Source: Nocardioidaceae bacterium (GTDB lineage Bacteria > Actinomycetota > Actinomycetes > Propionibacteriales > Nocardioidaceae). From it: a stretch of 64,000 bases of DNA. The stretch is taken from positions 1-64,000 of the forward strand of contig JAURVT010000012.1 of NCBI GenBank assembly GCA_030655315.1, read 5' to 3'. The notes beneath the pieces were generated by a model. It worked only from the letters and a program-made list of their open reading frames with translations, did no database searches and was not told where the DNA came from. Numbering within the stretch: the stretch's first letter is position 1; every line of letters begins with the position of its first letter. Below, in pieces: positions 8,126 to 16,798 of this stretch. A program made the position numbers and the translations under genes.

Positions 8126-9124
8126 TCACGTCGCAAGTACCTCGGCCGCATCGATCCGTGGGGCGAGCAGGGCCGTGGCCGTGCCCGCGTCGGTGAAGAG
8201 CTCGTGGATCCACCCGCCGCACAGCGCGGCGCGAAGCGGCTCGACCTTGTCGGTGCCGCCGGCTACGGTGATCCGCCGCGGGCAACGACGCAGCTGGTCC
8301 AGGGACACCGCGACGACGAGGTCGTCCAGGTCGCAGTCGACGCGCTCGCCCCGGGCGTCGATCGCACGCTGGTCGAGCTGGCCGACGCCGCCCGCGGCGC
8401 GGGCCGCGGCGAGCTGGTCGCTGCTGAAGAAGTTGTCGTCGGGCGTGAGGAAGCTGTGCACGTCGACCGGGCCCACCCCCACGAAGGCGACGTCCAGGCG
8501 GTCGAGCTCCTGCGTCGCCCGCAGCATGTGGGGGGTGCGGACGGCACTGGCGCGCAGGTCGGCGGTGGCGAAGACGCCCGGGGTGCGCAGAAACACCGGT
8601 TCCGCGCCGAGCAGCCGGGCCAGCTGCTGGGTGGACCGGGCGGCGGCGTGCTGCAGGGCCGGCGACCCCAGGTCGCCGAGCATCTCGACCACCGTGCCGG
8701 ACCGTCCGGGGGCGCCGGACCCGAGGGCGGCGACCATCTCGCGCAGGGTGGTGCTCCACGAGGTGAAGCCGACGGTGCCGACCGCGAGCGGCGCCGCCCG
8801 CAGGTAGTCGGCGGCCTCCTGGCCCAGGCTGCGGGTGAGCGACTCCCCCACCCCCACCTCGACCACGTGCGCGGCCCGGAGGTCGAACCGCGCCTCCAGG
8901 GCGTCCTCGAGCTCGGGGTGGTAGTCCGCCGGGACCTGCACGGACTTGTGCACCACCGAGGTCGCCTCGGCCGCGGCCAGCACCCGCGAGACGGTCGTCT
9001 GCGAGATGGACAGCGCGGTCGCGATCTCCTTCTGGCGCCGTCCCCAGACGTGGTAGAGCCGCGCCACCTGCGCGGCCAGCCGCTCCTGCGACGCCGAGGG
9101 CGGGCGCGCGGCCGCGCGGGCCAC
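8126..9124 (-). CDS. SorC/DeoR-type sugar-sensing transcriptional regulator
   Basis: A 332-residue SorC-family regulator. The N-terminal helix-turn-helix includes RRQKEIATALSISQTTVSRV (about residues 29-48). The rest is the sugar-phosphate-isomerase-like effector domain, with GFTSWSTTLREMV near 135, VEMLGDLGSPALQHAAARS near 160 and VAVSGG-like VAVSLDQLRR and ITVAGGTDK near the end. Such proteins bind a phosphorylated sugar made by the pathway they control (EryD, SorC, DeoR). GTG start at 9124, two bases after the HAD stop, so it is the last gene of the upstream operon. It directly precedes the operator-like palindrome of the E1/E2 operon, its likely target. A paralogue is at 16799-17764. Confidence 0.88.
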   Translation of the reverse strand: MARAAARPPSASQERLAAQVARLYHVWGRRQKEIATALSISQTTVSRVLAAAEATSVVHKSVQVPADYHPELEDALEARFDLRAAHVVEVGVGESLTRSLGQEAADYLRAAPLAVGTVGFTSWSTTLREMVAALGSGAPGRSGTVVEMLGDLGSPALQHAAARSTQQLARLLGAEPVFLRTPGVFATADLRASAVRTPHMLRATQELDRLDVAFVGVGPVDVHSFLTPDDNFFSSDQLAAARAAGGVGQLDQRAIDARGERVDCDLDDLVVAVSLDQLRRCPRRITVAGGTDKVEPLRAALCGGWIHELFTDAGTATALLAPRIDAAEVLAT

Positions 9125-9126
9125 GG

Positions 9127-9966
9127 TCAGGCCGCCCCGTCGCGCGTGCGCAGGTCCTGGGGCAGCAGGGACGGCGCACCCTCGAGCACCCAGGTGGGTC
9201 GGTCGTCGGGCGCGAGCGCGTCGACCATCTCGCGGGTGGTCTCGCCGGTGAGGACGAGCGCGGAGTCCATCCCGACCCCCTGCGCGAGGGCGACGTCGGT
9301 GTACAGGCGGTCGCCCACCATCACGCACTGGTCGGGCCGCAGCCCCAGCCGCTCCATCGCGGCCTCGGCCATCACCGCGCCGGGCTTGCCGACGTCGAGG
9401 TCGAGGCGGTGGCCGGTGCAGGCCTCGATCGCCGCGACCACCGCGGCCGAGTCGGGCTCGCCGGCACCGCCCGGCAGCGGGCAGTAGGCGTCCATGTTGG
9501 TGGTCACCAGCAGGACGTCCTCGGAGCGACGCAGGGCGTCGAAGGCGATCTGCAGCTTGCGGTAGTCGAACGCGCGGTCGTAGCTCGCGACGACGACGTC
9601 GATCTCCTTGGGGTCGTCGGTGAGGTGGATGCCGGCCTGGACGACGGCGCGGGTCAGCGCGGCGCTGCCGATCACGTACGCCCGCGCGTCGGGACGGTTC
9701 CGACGCAGCCAGCCGGGCATCGTGACCACCGGGTTCAGCACGTCGTCGGCGGTGGCGGGGATGCCGAGGCGGCTGAGCTTGGCGGCGTAGTCGGAGGCGT
9801 CGCGGGTGGGGTTGTTGGACAGGAAGAGCACGCGTGCGCCGGCGTCGCGGAGCCCGGACACCAGCTCGGACGAGCCCGGCAGCAGCTCGTCGCCGAGGTA
9901 GAGCGTGCCGTCGAGGTCGAACAGGTAGCCGTCGTAGACGTGCGCGGGAGCCTGCGGGGAGCTCAT
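9127..9966 (-). CDS. HAD-IIA (NagD-type) sugar-phosphate phosphatase
   Basis: A 279-residue haloacid-dehalogenase phosphatase. Motif I FDLDGTLYLG is at residues 16-25 (nucleophile D17, acid D19), motif II SNNPT near 50, the motif III lysine is in DVGKPGAVM, and motif IV is VGDRLYTDVALA. The NagD/phosphoglycolate-type C2 cap lies between motifs II and III. Likely hydrolyses a sugar or polyol phosphate, perhaps a dead-end or overflow product of the surrounding kinases. ATG at 9966 overlaps the kinase stop (ATGA), and the 3' end abuts the SorC gene. Confidence 0.85.
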   Translation of the reverse strand: MSSPQAPAHVYDGYLFDLDGTLYLGDELLPGSSELVSGLRDAGARVLFLSNNPTRDASDYAAKLSRLGIPATADDVLNPVVTMPGWLRRNRPDARAYVIGSAALTRAVVQAGIHLTDDPKEIDVVVASYDRAFDYRKLQIAFDALRRSEDVLLVTTNMDAYCPLPGGAGEPDSAAVVAAIEACTGHRLDLDVGKPGAVMAEAAMERLGLRPDQCVMVGDRLYTDVALAQGVGMDSALVLTGETTREMVDALAPDDRPTWVLEGAPSLLPQDLRTRDGAA

Positions 9967-11459
9967 CGGGCCGCCGCCTGGAGCTCGAAGACCTCGCGCA
10001 GGCGCGGGTAGACCTCGCGATAGATCGACAGCAGCCGGTCGTAGGTGGCCGACGTCCCCGGATCGGGCTCGTGGGCCTCTCCCAGGCGGCACATCTCCCG
10101 CACGGCGGTGTCGACGTCGGGGTGCACGCCCGTGCCGACCGCGGCCAGGACCGCGGCCCCGAGGCAGGTGCCCTCGGGCTCCTCGGCGACCACGACCGGC
10201 CGGCCGAGCACGTCGGCGACCATCTGCACCCAGAACGGGCTGCGCGAGCCACCGCCCACGGCGATCACGCGCTCGACCGGCTGGCCCATCGCCGCCGAGG
10301 CGCCGTCGGTGAGCATCCGCTGCTCGAGCGCGATGCCCTCGAGCACCGAGCGGTACAGGTGGGCCTGGGTGTGCGCGTCGGTGAGCCCGATGAAGGCGCC
10401 GCGGGCGGTGTCCTCCCAGTGGGGGGTCAGCGCGCCGGTCCAGTACGGCAGGCAGAACAGCCCGTCCGAGCCCGGCGCGACGAGCGCGGCGCGCTCCCCG
10501 AGCTCGCGCTCGGCCGAGCCGTCCGTCGCCGTGAGGCCGGCCATCTCGCGGACGAACCAGCTGATGTTCAGCGTGCCGCCGCCGATGAAGGTCTCCATCA
10601 CGTAGGCCTTGGGCACACCGCTCGTCATCACGCGGTACTCGGGGCCGATGGACAGCTCGTCGCAGTGGACGCCGCTGACGACGCCGGTGCCGAGGTTCAG
10701 GTAGGCCTGCCCGGGCGCGACGACGCCCGCGCCGAGCGACGCGGCCTGGCCGTCGCCGGTGCCGGCGATCACGGGGAGGCCGCGGGGCAGCCCCAGCAGG
10801 TCGGCGACGTCGTCCTGCACGTGACCGAGCGTGGCGCCGGGGCCGTGCAGCTCGGGGAACACGTCGACGTCGAGCCCCAGCGCGGCGACGAGGGCCGGGT
10901 CGTAGTCGAAGGTGGAGACGTCGAGGACGCCGAGCGGGTCGACGCTGCCCCACGAGGTGCGCCAGTGCCCGGTGAGCCGGTGCACCAGGTAGGTCTGCAC
11001 GTCGACGACGTGCGCGGTGCGCTCGAGCGCCTCGGGCTCGTGCTCGCGCAGCCACAGCAGCTTGTACCAGGCGGGCGTGGTGTTGGGCGGCTTGCCGGTG
11101 GTGCGGTGCACCTCCGGCGTGCCGAACCGCGTCACCTGGTCCGCGGCCCGACGGTCGAGCCACAGCATGGCCGGGCGGACCGCCTGCCCGTCGGCGTCGA
11201 GGCAGACGAACGACTCCCGCTGGTGGGCGATCGCGAGGCCCGTGAGCGCGGCGGGGTCGAGGTCGCGGACGGCGGTCGAGACGGCCGAGGCCACCGCGGC
11301 CCACCAGTCCTGCGGGTCCTGCTCTCCGTACTCGGGCCGGGGACGGCTCAGCGGCATCGCGGCTCGCCCCGAGGCGACGGCACGGCCCGCGGCGTCGACC
11401 ACCACGGCCTTGGCGGCCGTCGTGGAGCAGTCGATGCCGAGCAGCAGCGGCTCAGGCAT
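9963..11459 (-). CDS. FGGY-family carbohydrate kinase, xylulokinase-like
   Basis: A 498-residue FGGY kinase: LLGIDCSTTAAKAVVVDAAG at the N-terminal phosphate-binding loop, HQRESFVCLD near 80, MLWLDRRA near 98, GTGDGQAASLGAG with the catalytic aspartate near 240, and GGGSRSPFWVQMVADVLGRP near 400. The pattern is nearer xylulokinase than glycerol kinase. It should phosphorylate the sugar or polyol imported by the adjoining ABC system. ATG at 11459 overlaps the dehydrogenase gene end by 8 nt, and the stop overlaps the HAD gene start. Second FGGY kinase of the island. Confidence 0.85.
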   Translation of the reverse strand: MPEPLLLGIDCSTTAAKAVVVDAAGRAVASGRAAMPLSRPRPEYGEQDPQDWWAAVASAVSTAVRDLDPAALTGLAIAHQRESFVCLDADGQAVRPAMLWLDRRAADQVTRFGTPEVHRTTGKPPNTTPAWYKLLWLREHEPEALERTAHVVDVQTYLVHRLTGHWRTSWGSVDPLGVLDVSTFDYDPALVAALGLDVDVFPELHGPGATLGHVQDDVADLLGLPRGLPVIAGTGDGQAASLGAGVVAPGQAYLNLGTGVVSGVHCDELSIGPEYRVMTSGVPKAYVMETFIGGGTLNISWFVREMAGLTATDGSAERELGERAALVAPGSDGLFCLPYWTGALTPHWEDTARGAFIGLTDAHTQAHLYRSVLEGIALEQRMLTDGASAAMGQPVERVIAVGGGSRSPFWVQMVADVLGRPVVVAEEPEGTCLGAAVLAAVGTGVHPDVDTAVREMCRLGEAHEPDPGTSATYDRLLSIYREVYPRLREVFELQAAAR

Positions 11460-12882
11460 CGCCGACCCCCAGGCTGGCGGCCAGCACCTCGTCGACCGTG
11501 GCGTCGTCCCACCCGCCGGAGAGGGCGAGCAGGTCGACGGCGGTGAAGCGGTCGCGCATGAACAGGCAGCTCCGCACCGCCCAGCGGGCGAGGTCGTCGG
11601 ACACCGACGGCGTCAGCGACGCGAACGTGGCGGGCACCTGCGCGTCGGCGAGGGCCCCGAGGAGCTCCGCGGGGGGCGCGACGAGCTCGTCGAGCTTGGC
11701 GTCGTGCTCGGCCCAGCCGTCCACCAGCTGCTGCAGGTGCGGCAGCAGCTCGGCGCAGCGGGCGAGCTTGCCCGAGTACGCCTTCCAGCACTCGGCGGTG
11801 GTGGCACCGGTGGGGTCGAGGTGGTCGAACGCCTCGGACACCTGGCGACGGGCGACGTCCTCGTCGGGGATCGTCAGGGCGGGCAGCCCCTCGGCCAGGC
11901 GCCGGCGCAGCACGGCCCACACCGCGGCGGCGACGGGCGACGCGACGCCGACCTGCTCGCCGTGCAGCCCGATCTCCTCGCCGCGGGCACCGTGGTGCAG
12001 GTCGAGCATGTGGCTGACGAGGTGCTCGCTGCCCGACAGGATCGCGGTGGTGCCGGCGACGCCCGTGGCGATCCCGCGCACGGCGAGCAGCCGCGTCAGG
12101 GTGGCGATCGCCTCGGGCTCGCGGCGCGGCACGCCGGACGACCAGCCGGACAGGTCACGGCCGAGGGAGGTGAGCAGGTGGCGCGGGGCCTCGTGGTAGG
12201 TGTCGTCCAGGCCCACGAGGTGCGCGAGGTACCAGTCCGCCGGCGCGGTGAACATCGACAGCGCCTCGCCGAAGCCCGACGCGTTCAGGCGCTGCGGCGC
12301 GTCTCGGATGGTCTCGGGGTCGGCGAGCACGGTGTGCGGCCACTGCGAGGGGATGGTGCGCTTGACGCCGTTGGCGAGCACCACCGACACGTTGTCGGTG
12401 AACCCGTCGACGGACGCCGCGGTCTGCACCACCACCAGCGCCATGCCGCCGGCGCGCTCGCAGGCGACCTTGGCGACGTCGCTGACGGTGCCGCCGCCGA
12501 TGGCGACGACGCAGTCGGCACCGGCGACGGCGCCCGTCGCCGCGTCGAGGACGTCCGCGTCGGCGTGCAGCCGCGGGTGGCCGTCGCTCAGCACGGTGGT
12601 GTGGCAGTCGTACCGGTCCGCGAGCTGCGCGAGCACGTCGGCCTTGAGGTCGACGCCGGCCCGCTCGATCAGGACCTCGTCCTGCAGCAGCACGACGCGT
12701 GCGGCGGGGTCGCTCCCGATGGCCCGCTCGACCGCGTCGGCCACGTGGGTGTGCGCGCCGGCGGACAGGTCGATGGTCTCGATGCCGAGGTCGACCAGGC
12801 GGCCGTCGGGGTCGCGCTCGGCGAGACCCCGGGTGATCGCGTCGATGTCGACGCCGGCGCCCTGCGCCACGTCGCTGCTCAT
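11452..12882 (-). CDS. Glycerol-1-phosphate dehydrogenase (AraM/EgsA) family protein
   Basis: A 476-residue member of the iron-containing alcohol dehydrogenase/dehydroquinate-synthase superfamily. NAD-binding GGGTVSDVAKV is near residue 145, then VVQTAASVDGFTDNVSVV, which matches the G1P-dehydrogenase pattern (PTAPSMDGYTS). Presumed metal ligands are a glutamate in GFGEALSMFTAPADW (usually Asp), a histidine in SGSEHLVSHML and one in LHGEQVGVAS. The enzyme would interconvert a polyol phosphate and a ketose phosphate with NAD(P)H. True G1P synthesis is archaeal, or AraM-type in Bacillus. Here the transporter-kinase context suggests catabolism. ATG at 12882 overlaps the permease stop. Confidence 0.78.
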   Translation of the reverse strand: MSSDVAQGAGVDIDAITRGLAERDPDGRLVDLGIETIDLSAGAHTHVADAVERAIGSDPAARVVLLQDEVLIERAGVDLKADVLAQLADRYDCHTTVLSDGHPRLHADADVLDAATGAVAGADCVVAIGGGTVSDVAKVACERAGGMALVVVQTAASVDGFTDNVSVVLANGVKRTIPSQWPHTVLADPETIRDAPQRLNASGFGEALSMFTAPADWYLAHLVGLDDTYHEAPRHLLTSLGRDLSGWSSGVPRREPEAIATLTRLLAVRGIATGVAGTTAILSGSEHLVSHMLDLHHGARGEEIGLHGEQVGVASPVAAAVWAVLRRRLAEGLPALTIPDEDVARRQVSEAFDHLDPTGATTAECWKAYSGKLARCAELLPHLQQLVDGWAEHDAKLDELVAPPAELLGALADAQVPATFASLTPSVSDDLARWAVRSCLFMRDRFTAVDLLALSGGWDDATVDEVLAASLGVGDA

Positions 12883-13919
12883 GCGCGCACCTTGTCGCGC
12901 AGCGCGCCCCGGTCGGTCATGACGGCCGCGATGATGACGACGCCGATGACGACGGGCTGGAGGTTGGGCGACACGTTCAGCAGCGACATGCCGTTGTTGA
13001 GGCAGCCGATGATCAGCAGGCCGACGAAGGTGCCGAACATCGAGCCCGATCCTCCGGCGAGGCTGGCCCCGCCGATGACGACCACGGCGATGACGTTGAG
13101 CAGGTCGGCGGTGCCGGCGGTGGGCTGCGCGGAGTCGAGCCGCGAGGCGACGACGAGGCCGGCGAGCGCGGCGAGGGTGCCGGCGATGACGTAGACGCGG
13201 ATCTTGATCGCGCGGACGGGCAGGCCGCTGAGGCGAGCGACCTCCTCGTTGCCGCCGATCGCGTACAGCGCGCGCCCGGTCGGGCGGTAACGCAGCCAGT
13301 AGGCGGCCGCGAGGTAGACGAGGACCAGCAGGATGCCCTGCAGCGGGATGCCGAGCACGCGGGCGGTGGTGAGGTCGACGAACCAGGTGGGGAAGCCGTT
13401 GATCGGGTTGCCGTCGGTGATGTACAGCGCGAGGCCGGCGCCGGCGGACATCGTCGCGAGCGTCGCGACGAACGCCTGGACCCGTCCGAACGTGGTGAGC
13501 AGGCCGTTGACGAGACCGATCAGCGCACCGACGGCGAGGCCGATGACGATCGCGACCGGGAACGGCAGGCCCTGCATCTGGAAGAGCCAGGCCGAGCTCA
13601 TCAGGCTGAGCGCCAGCGTCGAGCCGACCGACAGGTCGATGCCGCCGATGATGATCACCAGGGCGGCGCCGACGGCCATGATGCCGATGTCGGAGACCTG
13701 GCTGACGATGTTCAGCAGGTTGTTGGTGGTGAAGAAGAACGGCGACAGGATCGTCATCACGACCACGATGACCACGAGCCCCACGAGGGGACCGGGCAGC
13801 TGGCGCAGGAGCCCGAGCGCCTGGCGGCCCCGGCTCGGTGGGGTCGGGTCGGCGGTGGTGCCGGCCGGAGCCGACTGGTCGGTCTTCACGCTCGGGTTCT
13901 CCTCGATCGAGTGGCTCAT
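12879..13919 (-). CDS. Ribose-type ABC transporter permease
   Basis: A 346-residue membrane protein of the RbsC/AraH family (BPD_transp_2). It has about ten hydrophobic segments after a 35-residue charged cytoplasmic leader, the family block IIGGIDLSVGSTLALS near residue 100 and VIGGASLAGGSGSMFGTFVG near 280. It forms the channel of importer 1 with the ATPase and lipoprotein encoded just upstream. The gap to the ATPase gene is 3 nt, and the 3' end overlaps the dehydrogenase gene by 4 nt. Only one permease is seen here, so it presumably acts as a homodimer. Confidence 0.9.
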   Translation of the reverse strand: MSHSIEENPSVKTDQSAPAGTTADPTPPSRGRQALGLLRQLPGPLVGLVVIVVVMTILSPFFFTTNNLLNIVSQVSDIGIMAVGAALVIIIGGIDLSVGSTLALSLMSSAWLFQMQGLPFPVAIVIGLAVGALIGLVNGLLTTFGRVQAFVATLATMSAGAGLALYITDGNPINGFPTWFVDLTTARVLGIPLQGILLVLVYLAAAYWLRYRPTGRALYAIGGNEEVARLSGLPVRAIKIRVYVIAGTLAALAGLVVASRLDSAQPTAGTADLLNVIAVVVIGGASLAGGSGSMFGTFVGLLIIGCLNNGMSLLNVSPNLQPVVIGVVIIAAVMTDRGALRDKVRA

Positions 13920-13922
13920 CGG

Positions 13923-15473
13923 TCAGTTCTCCTTCGGTGCCGACGCGGTGGCGCCGACGAGGCCGTCGGCGGGCGGCCCGTCGACGTCGAGGTCGCGGAC
14001 GGCCAGGGCCATCACGCGCTCGGGGGTGGCGGCGTCGCGGGTGAGGATCCCCTGCTGCCGTCCGCCGGACATCACGAGGACGCGGTGCGCGAGGCCCAGC
14101 ACCTCCTCCAGCTCGGAGGAGATGACGATGACGGCGACGCCGTCGACGGCGAGCTCGCGGATGATCTGGTAGATCGCCATCTTGGCGCCGACGTCGACGC
14201 CGCGGGTGGGCTCGTCGACGATCAGGACGTCGGGGCGGTTCACCAGCCAGCGGCCGAGCAGCACCTTCTGCTGGTTGCCTCCCGACATCGCGCCCACGGG
14301 CCGGTCCGCGCGACCGCGGATGTCGAGGGTCTCGAACTGGCGGGCCGCGACCTCGGCGACGGCGGCGGGCGTGACCATGCCGCGGCGCGAGATCTGGCGC
14401 TCCCACGGCAGCGCGATGTTCTCGCCGGCCGTGCGGTCGAGGTTGAGGCCCTGGTTCTTGCGGTCCTCGGGGACCATCACGATCCCGGCGGCGATGGCGT
14501 CGGCGGGCCGGCGGACCTGCACCGTCCGTCCGTCGACGACGAGCTCGCCGGTGTCGGCGGGGTCGACGCCGGCCAGCGCGCGGGCGACCTCGGTACGACC
14601 GGCGCCCACCAGCCCGGCGAAGCCGAGGATCTCGCCGCGGGCGACCGAGAAGGTCATGTCGGCGAACGAGCCGGCGCGGCCGAGGCCCGACACGGACAGC
14701 GCGACCTCGTCGCGGGGCGGCTCGGGGGCCTGGTGACGGTAGGTGAACTCGCGACCGACCATGGCGTTCACGAGCAGGGTGTTGTCGGCGAGCTCCTCGT
14801 CCCAGTGCGCGACGCGCTGCCCGTCGCGCAGGCAGACGATCTCGTCGGCGGTGCTGCGCACCTCGTCGAGGCGGTGGGAGATGTAGACGATGCCGGCACC
14901 GCCGTCGCGCAGGACGCCGATGTGGTCGAGCACCTTCTCGGTCTCCTCCTCGCCGAGCGAGGCCGACGGCTCGTCGAAGATGACGTAGGCCGGGTTGCGG
15001 GTGATCGCCTTGGCGATCTCGATCTCCTGCTGGGCGGCCATGGACAGCCCGGCCACCGGGCGACGCGGGTCGATCGCGGCCCCCAGCATCGCGAGCGCGT
15101 CAGCGGCGTCGTCGTTCATCCGACGACGGTCGATGCGCCCGCGGGAGGTGGGGAGGCGTCCGAGGAAGATGTTCTCGGCGACGCTGAGCTCGCCGACCAT
15201 CCGGATCTCCTGGTGGATGAGCACCACCCCGGACTCGAGCGCCTCGGCCGGCTTGGACGGCGCGTACGGGCGGCCGTCGAGCGTCATCTGGCCGCCGTCG
15301 GCCGGCACCACGCCGGCGATGATCGAGCTGAGCGTCGACTTGCCGGCCCCGTTCTCGCCGATCAGGCCGAGCACCGAGCCCCGCCGCAGCGTCAGGTCGA
15401 CGCCCTTGAGCACCGTGATGCCCGAGTAGGTCTTCACCAGGCCCGTGCACACCAGGCTGCGATCGTCGCTCAT
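13923..15473 (-). CDS. Sugar ABC transporter ATP-binding protein with two nucleotide-binding domains
   Basis: A 516-residue RbsA/MglA-type ATPase. NBD1 has Walker A GENGAGKST, a signature region LSMAAQQEIEIAKA and Walker B VIFDEPSASL. NBD2 has the usual degenerate Walker A (GLVGAGRTEV), signature MSGGNQQKV and Walker B IVDEPTRGVDVGAK. I start at the ATG at 15473, because the upstream extension runs through the hairpin at 15511-15539. Energises importer 1. Confidence 0.92.
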   Translation of the reverse strand: MSDDRSLVCTGLVKTYSGITVLKGVDLTLRRGSVLGLIGENGAGKSTLSSIIAGVVPADGGQMTLDGRPYAPSKPAEALESGVVLIHQEIRMVGELSVAENIFLGRLPTSRGRIDRRRMNDDAADALAMLGAAIDPRRPVAGLSMAAQQEIEIAKAITRNPAYVIFDEPSASLGEEETEKVLDHIGVLRDGGAGIVYISHRLDEVRSTADEIVCLRDGQRVAHWDEELADNTLLVNAMVGREFTYRHQAPEPPRDEVALSVSGLGRAGSFADMTFSVARGEILGFAGLVGAGRTEVARALAGVDPADTGELVVDGRTVQVRRPADAIAAGIVMVPEDRKNQGLNLDRTAGENIALPWERQISRRGMVTPAAVAEVAARQFETLDIRGRADRPVGAMSGGNQQKVLLGRWLVNRPDVLIVDEPTRGVDVGAKMAIYQIIRELAVDGVAVIVISSELEEVLGLAHRVLVMSGGRQQGILTRDAATPERVMALAVRDLDVDGPPADGLVGATASAPKEN

Positions 15474-15510
15474 GTCCTCTGCCTTCGTCCTCGTCGTCCA
15501 CCGGTGGTGG

Positions 15511-15539
15511 GTGGGTCCCGGCGCGCGGCCGGGACCCAC
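15511..15539 (-). promoter_or_regulatory. Intercistronic hairpin between binding-protein and ATPase genes
   Basis: A perfect 12-bp inverted repeat (GTGGGTCCCGGC and its complement) with a 5-nt loop lies in the 84-nt gap after the binding-protein stop (15558) and before the ATPase start (15473). It has no T-run. Such hairpins commonly protect the upstream mRNA or attenuate transcription, so that binding protein exceeds membrane components. The other importer has the same arrangement at 22974-23012. Confidence 0.7.
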
Positions 15540-15557
15540 CCGGGTCCAGACCTCAGG

Positions 15558-16544
15558 TCACTGAGGGCCGTAGTACGTGTCGACCGACTCGGTGGCGACG
15601 TTGTCCTTGGTGATCAGGACCGTGTTCTGCGGCTGCTCCTTCGGGATGTCGCCGCCGTCGCCCTCGATGATCTTGATGGCGTCCTTCACCGCGAGCTCAC
15701 CCATCGGGTAGGGCTGCTGGGCCATGGTGGCCTGCGTCAGCCCGTCCTCGACCGCGGTGAACATGGTCGGGAAGCCGTCGATGCCGACGAAGTACATCCC
15801 GGTGCGGCCGGCCTGCTTGGCGGCCTTGGCGGCACCCATGGCCATCGCGTCGCTCTCGGCGAAGACGGCCTTGAGGTCGGCGTTGGCCGAGAGGATGTTC
15901 TGGGTGGCCTTGAAGGCCTGCGTCTCGTCCCAGTCGGCGTTCTCGGTGGCGACGACCTTGATGCCGGGGTTCTCCGCGAGGGCCTCCTTGCAGCCCTGGC
16001 TCCGCTCCAGCTCGGCGGTCGAGCCGAGCACGCCGCGCAGGATCGCGATGTCGCCCTCGCCGCCGACCTGGTCGAACATCCACGTGCACAGCTCCTTGGC
16101 GGCCTTGACGCTGTCGGTGGCGATGTAGGTGGCGAGCTCGCCCGAGCCCGACTCGGGCTTCTGGTCCACGGCGACGACCGGAACGTTGGCCTGGTTCGCG
16201 GCCCGCACGCCCGCGGCGGCGGCGGTGGAGTCCTGCGAGATGAAGATCAGGGCGCCGATCTGCTGGGTCAGGAGGTCCTGCACCTGGCTGACCTGCTGGT
16301 TGGAGTTGTTGTTGGCCGAGGTGACGACGACCTCGTAGCCCGCGTCCTCGGCGGCCTTCTTCATGCCCTTGACCGCGGCGACGTAGAACAGCGACTTCTG
16401 GTCGGCGACCGAGATGCCGATGGTCTTCTTGCCACCGTCGTCGCCACCGCTCGCGGCGTCGCCTCCGCGACCGCAACCGGCGAGGACCAGGACGGCGGCG
16501 GCCGCGACGGCGACGACCCCCGTCAGCTTGCGAGTCGACTTCAT
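15558..16544 (-). CDS. Sugar ABC transporter substrate-binding lipoprotein (ribose type)
   Basis: A 328-residue periplasmic-binding-protein-like lipoprotein. The signal peptide ends in a lipobox VLVLAGC with cysteine near residue 24. The mature domain follows the RbsB pattern (Peripla_BP_4): IGISVADQKSLFYVA, SANNNSNQQVSQVQDLLTQQ, PVVAVDQKP, AMAMGAAKA and FVGIDGFP. First gene of importer 1. The preceding 254-nt divergent region carries operator-like words. The ligand is probably a pentose, tetritol or similar sugar, but cannot be named. Confidence 0.92.
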   Translation of the reverse strand: MKSTRKLTGVVAVAAAAVLVLAGCGRGGDAASGGDDGGKKTIGISVADQKSLFYVAAVKGMKKAAEDAGYEVVVTSANNNSNQQVSQVQDLLTQQIGALIFISQDSTAAAAGVRAANQANVPVVAVDQKPESGSGELATYIATDSVKAAKELCTWMFDQVGGEGDIAILRGVLGSTAELERSQGCKEALAENPGIKVVATENADWDETQAFKATQNILSANADLKAVFAESDAMAMGAAKAAKQAGRTGMYFVGIDGFPTMFTAVEDGLTQATMAQQPYPMGELAVKDAIKIIEGDGGDIPKEQPQNTVLITKDNVATESVDTYYGPQ

Positions 16545-16585
16545 GCTGTTCTCCTTCTACCGGGTGTTCCACACGGAAGTGCGGG

Positions 16586-16615
16586 TATTTATTCTGGTCT
16601 TGCGTGGTGATTCAG
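16586..16615. promoter_or_regulatory. Operator-like words in the divergent importer 1 / SorC promoter region
   Basis: TATTTATTC occurs at 16586-16594 and GTGGTGATTCAG at 16604-16615, about 40-70 nt upstream of the binding-protein start. The first word recurs exactly at 24228-24236 before importer 2's binding protein, and the second recurs exactly at 25724-25735 before the epoxide hydrolase. Shared exact words at separate promoters in GC-rich DNA suggest a common regulator, probably one of the two SorC proteins. Confidence 0.55.
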
Positions 16616-16798
16616 TGAAGTATGTGCGCCCGGTCACACGGCGTCAAGCCCCGGGCTCCCGCGGCACCCGCGCCGGCCCGATGCGTCCGGTTCGTCCCGC
16701 GCCTTGCGCCGCGAGGTCGGCCGTGCCGTTCTGCGTCCCACCGGCCCGAAGCCGGGCATACTGACCCGGCCAGGCCCGTACGATCAGGAGGGGACCCC

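Noticed and set aside
16622-16798. An upstream extension of the plus-strand SorC gene.
   Set aside because: Arg/Pro-rich translation without domain character; the GTG at 16799 has a strong ribosome site.
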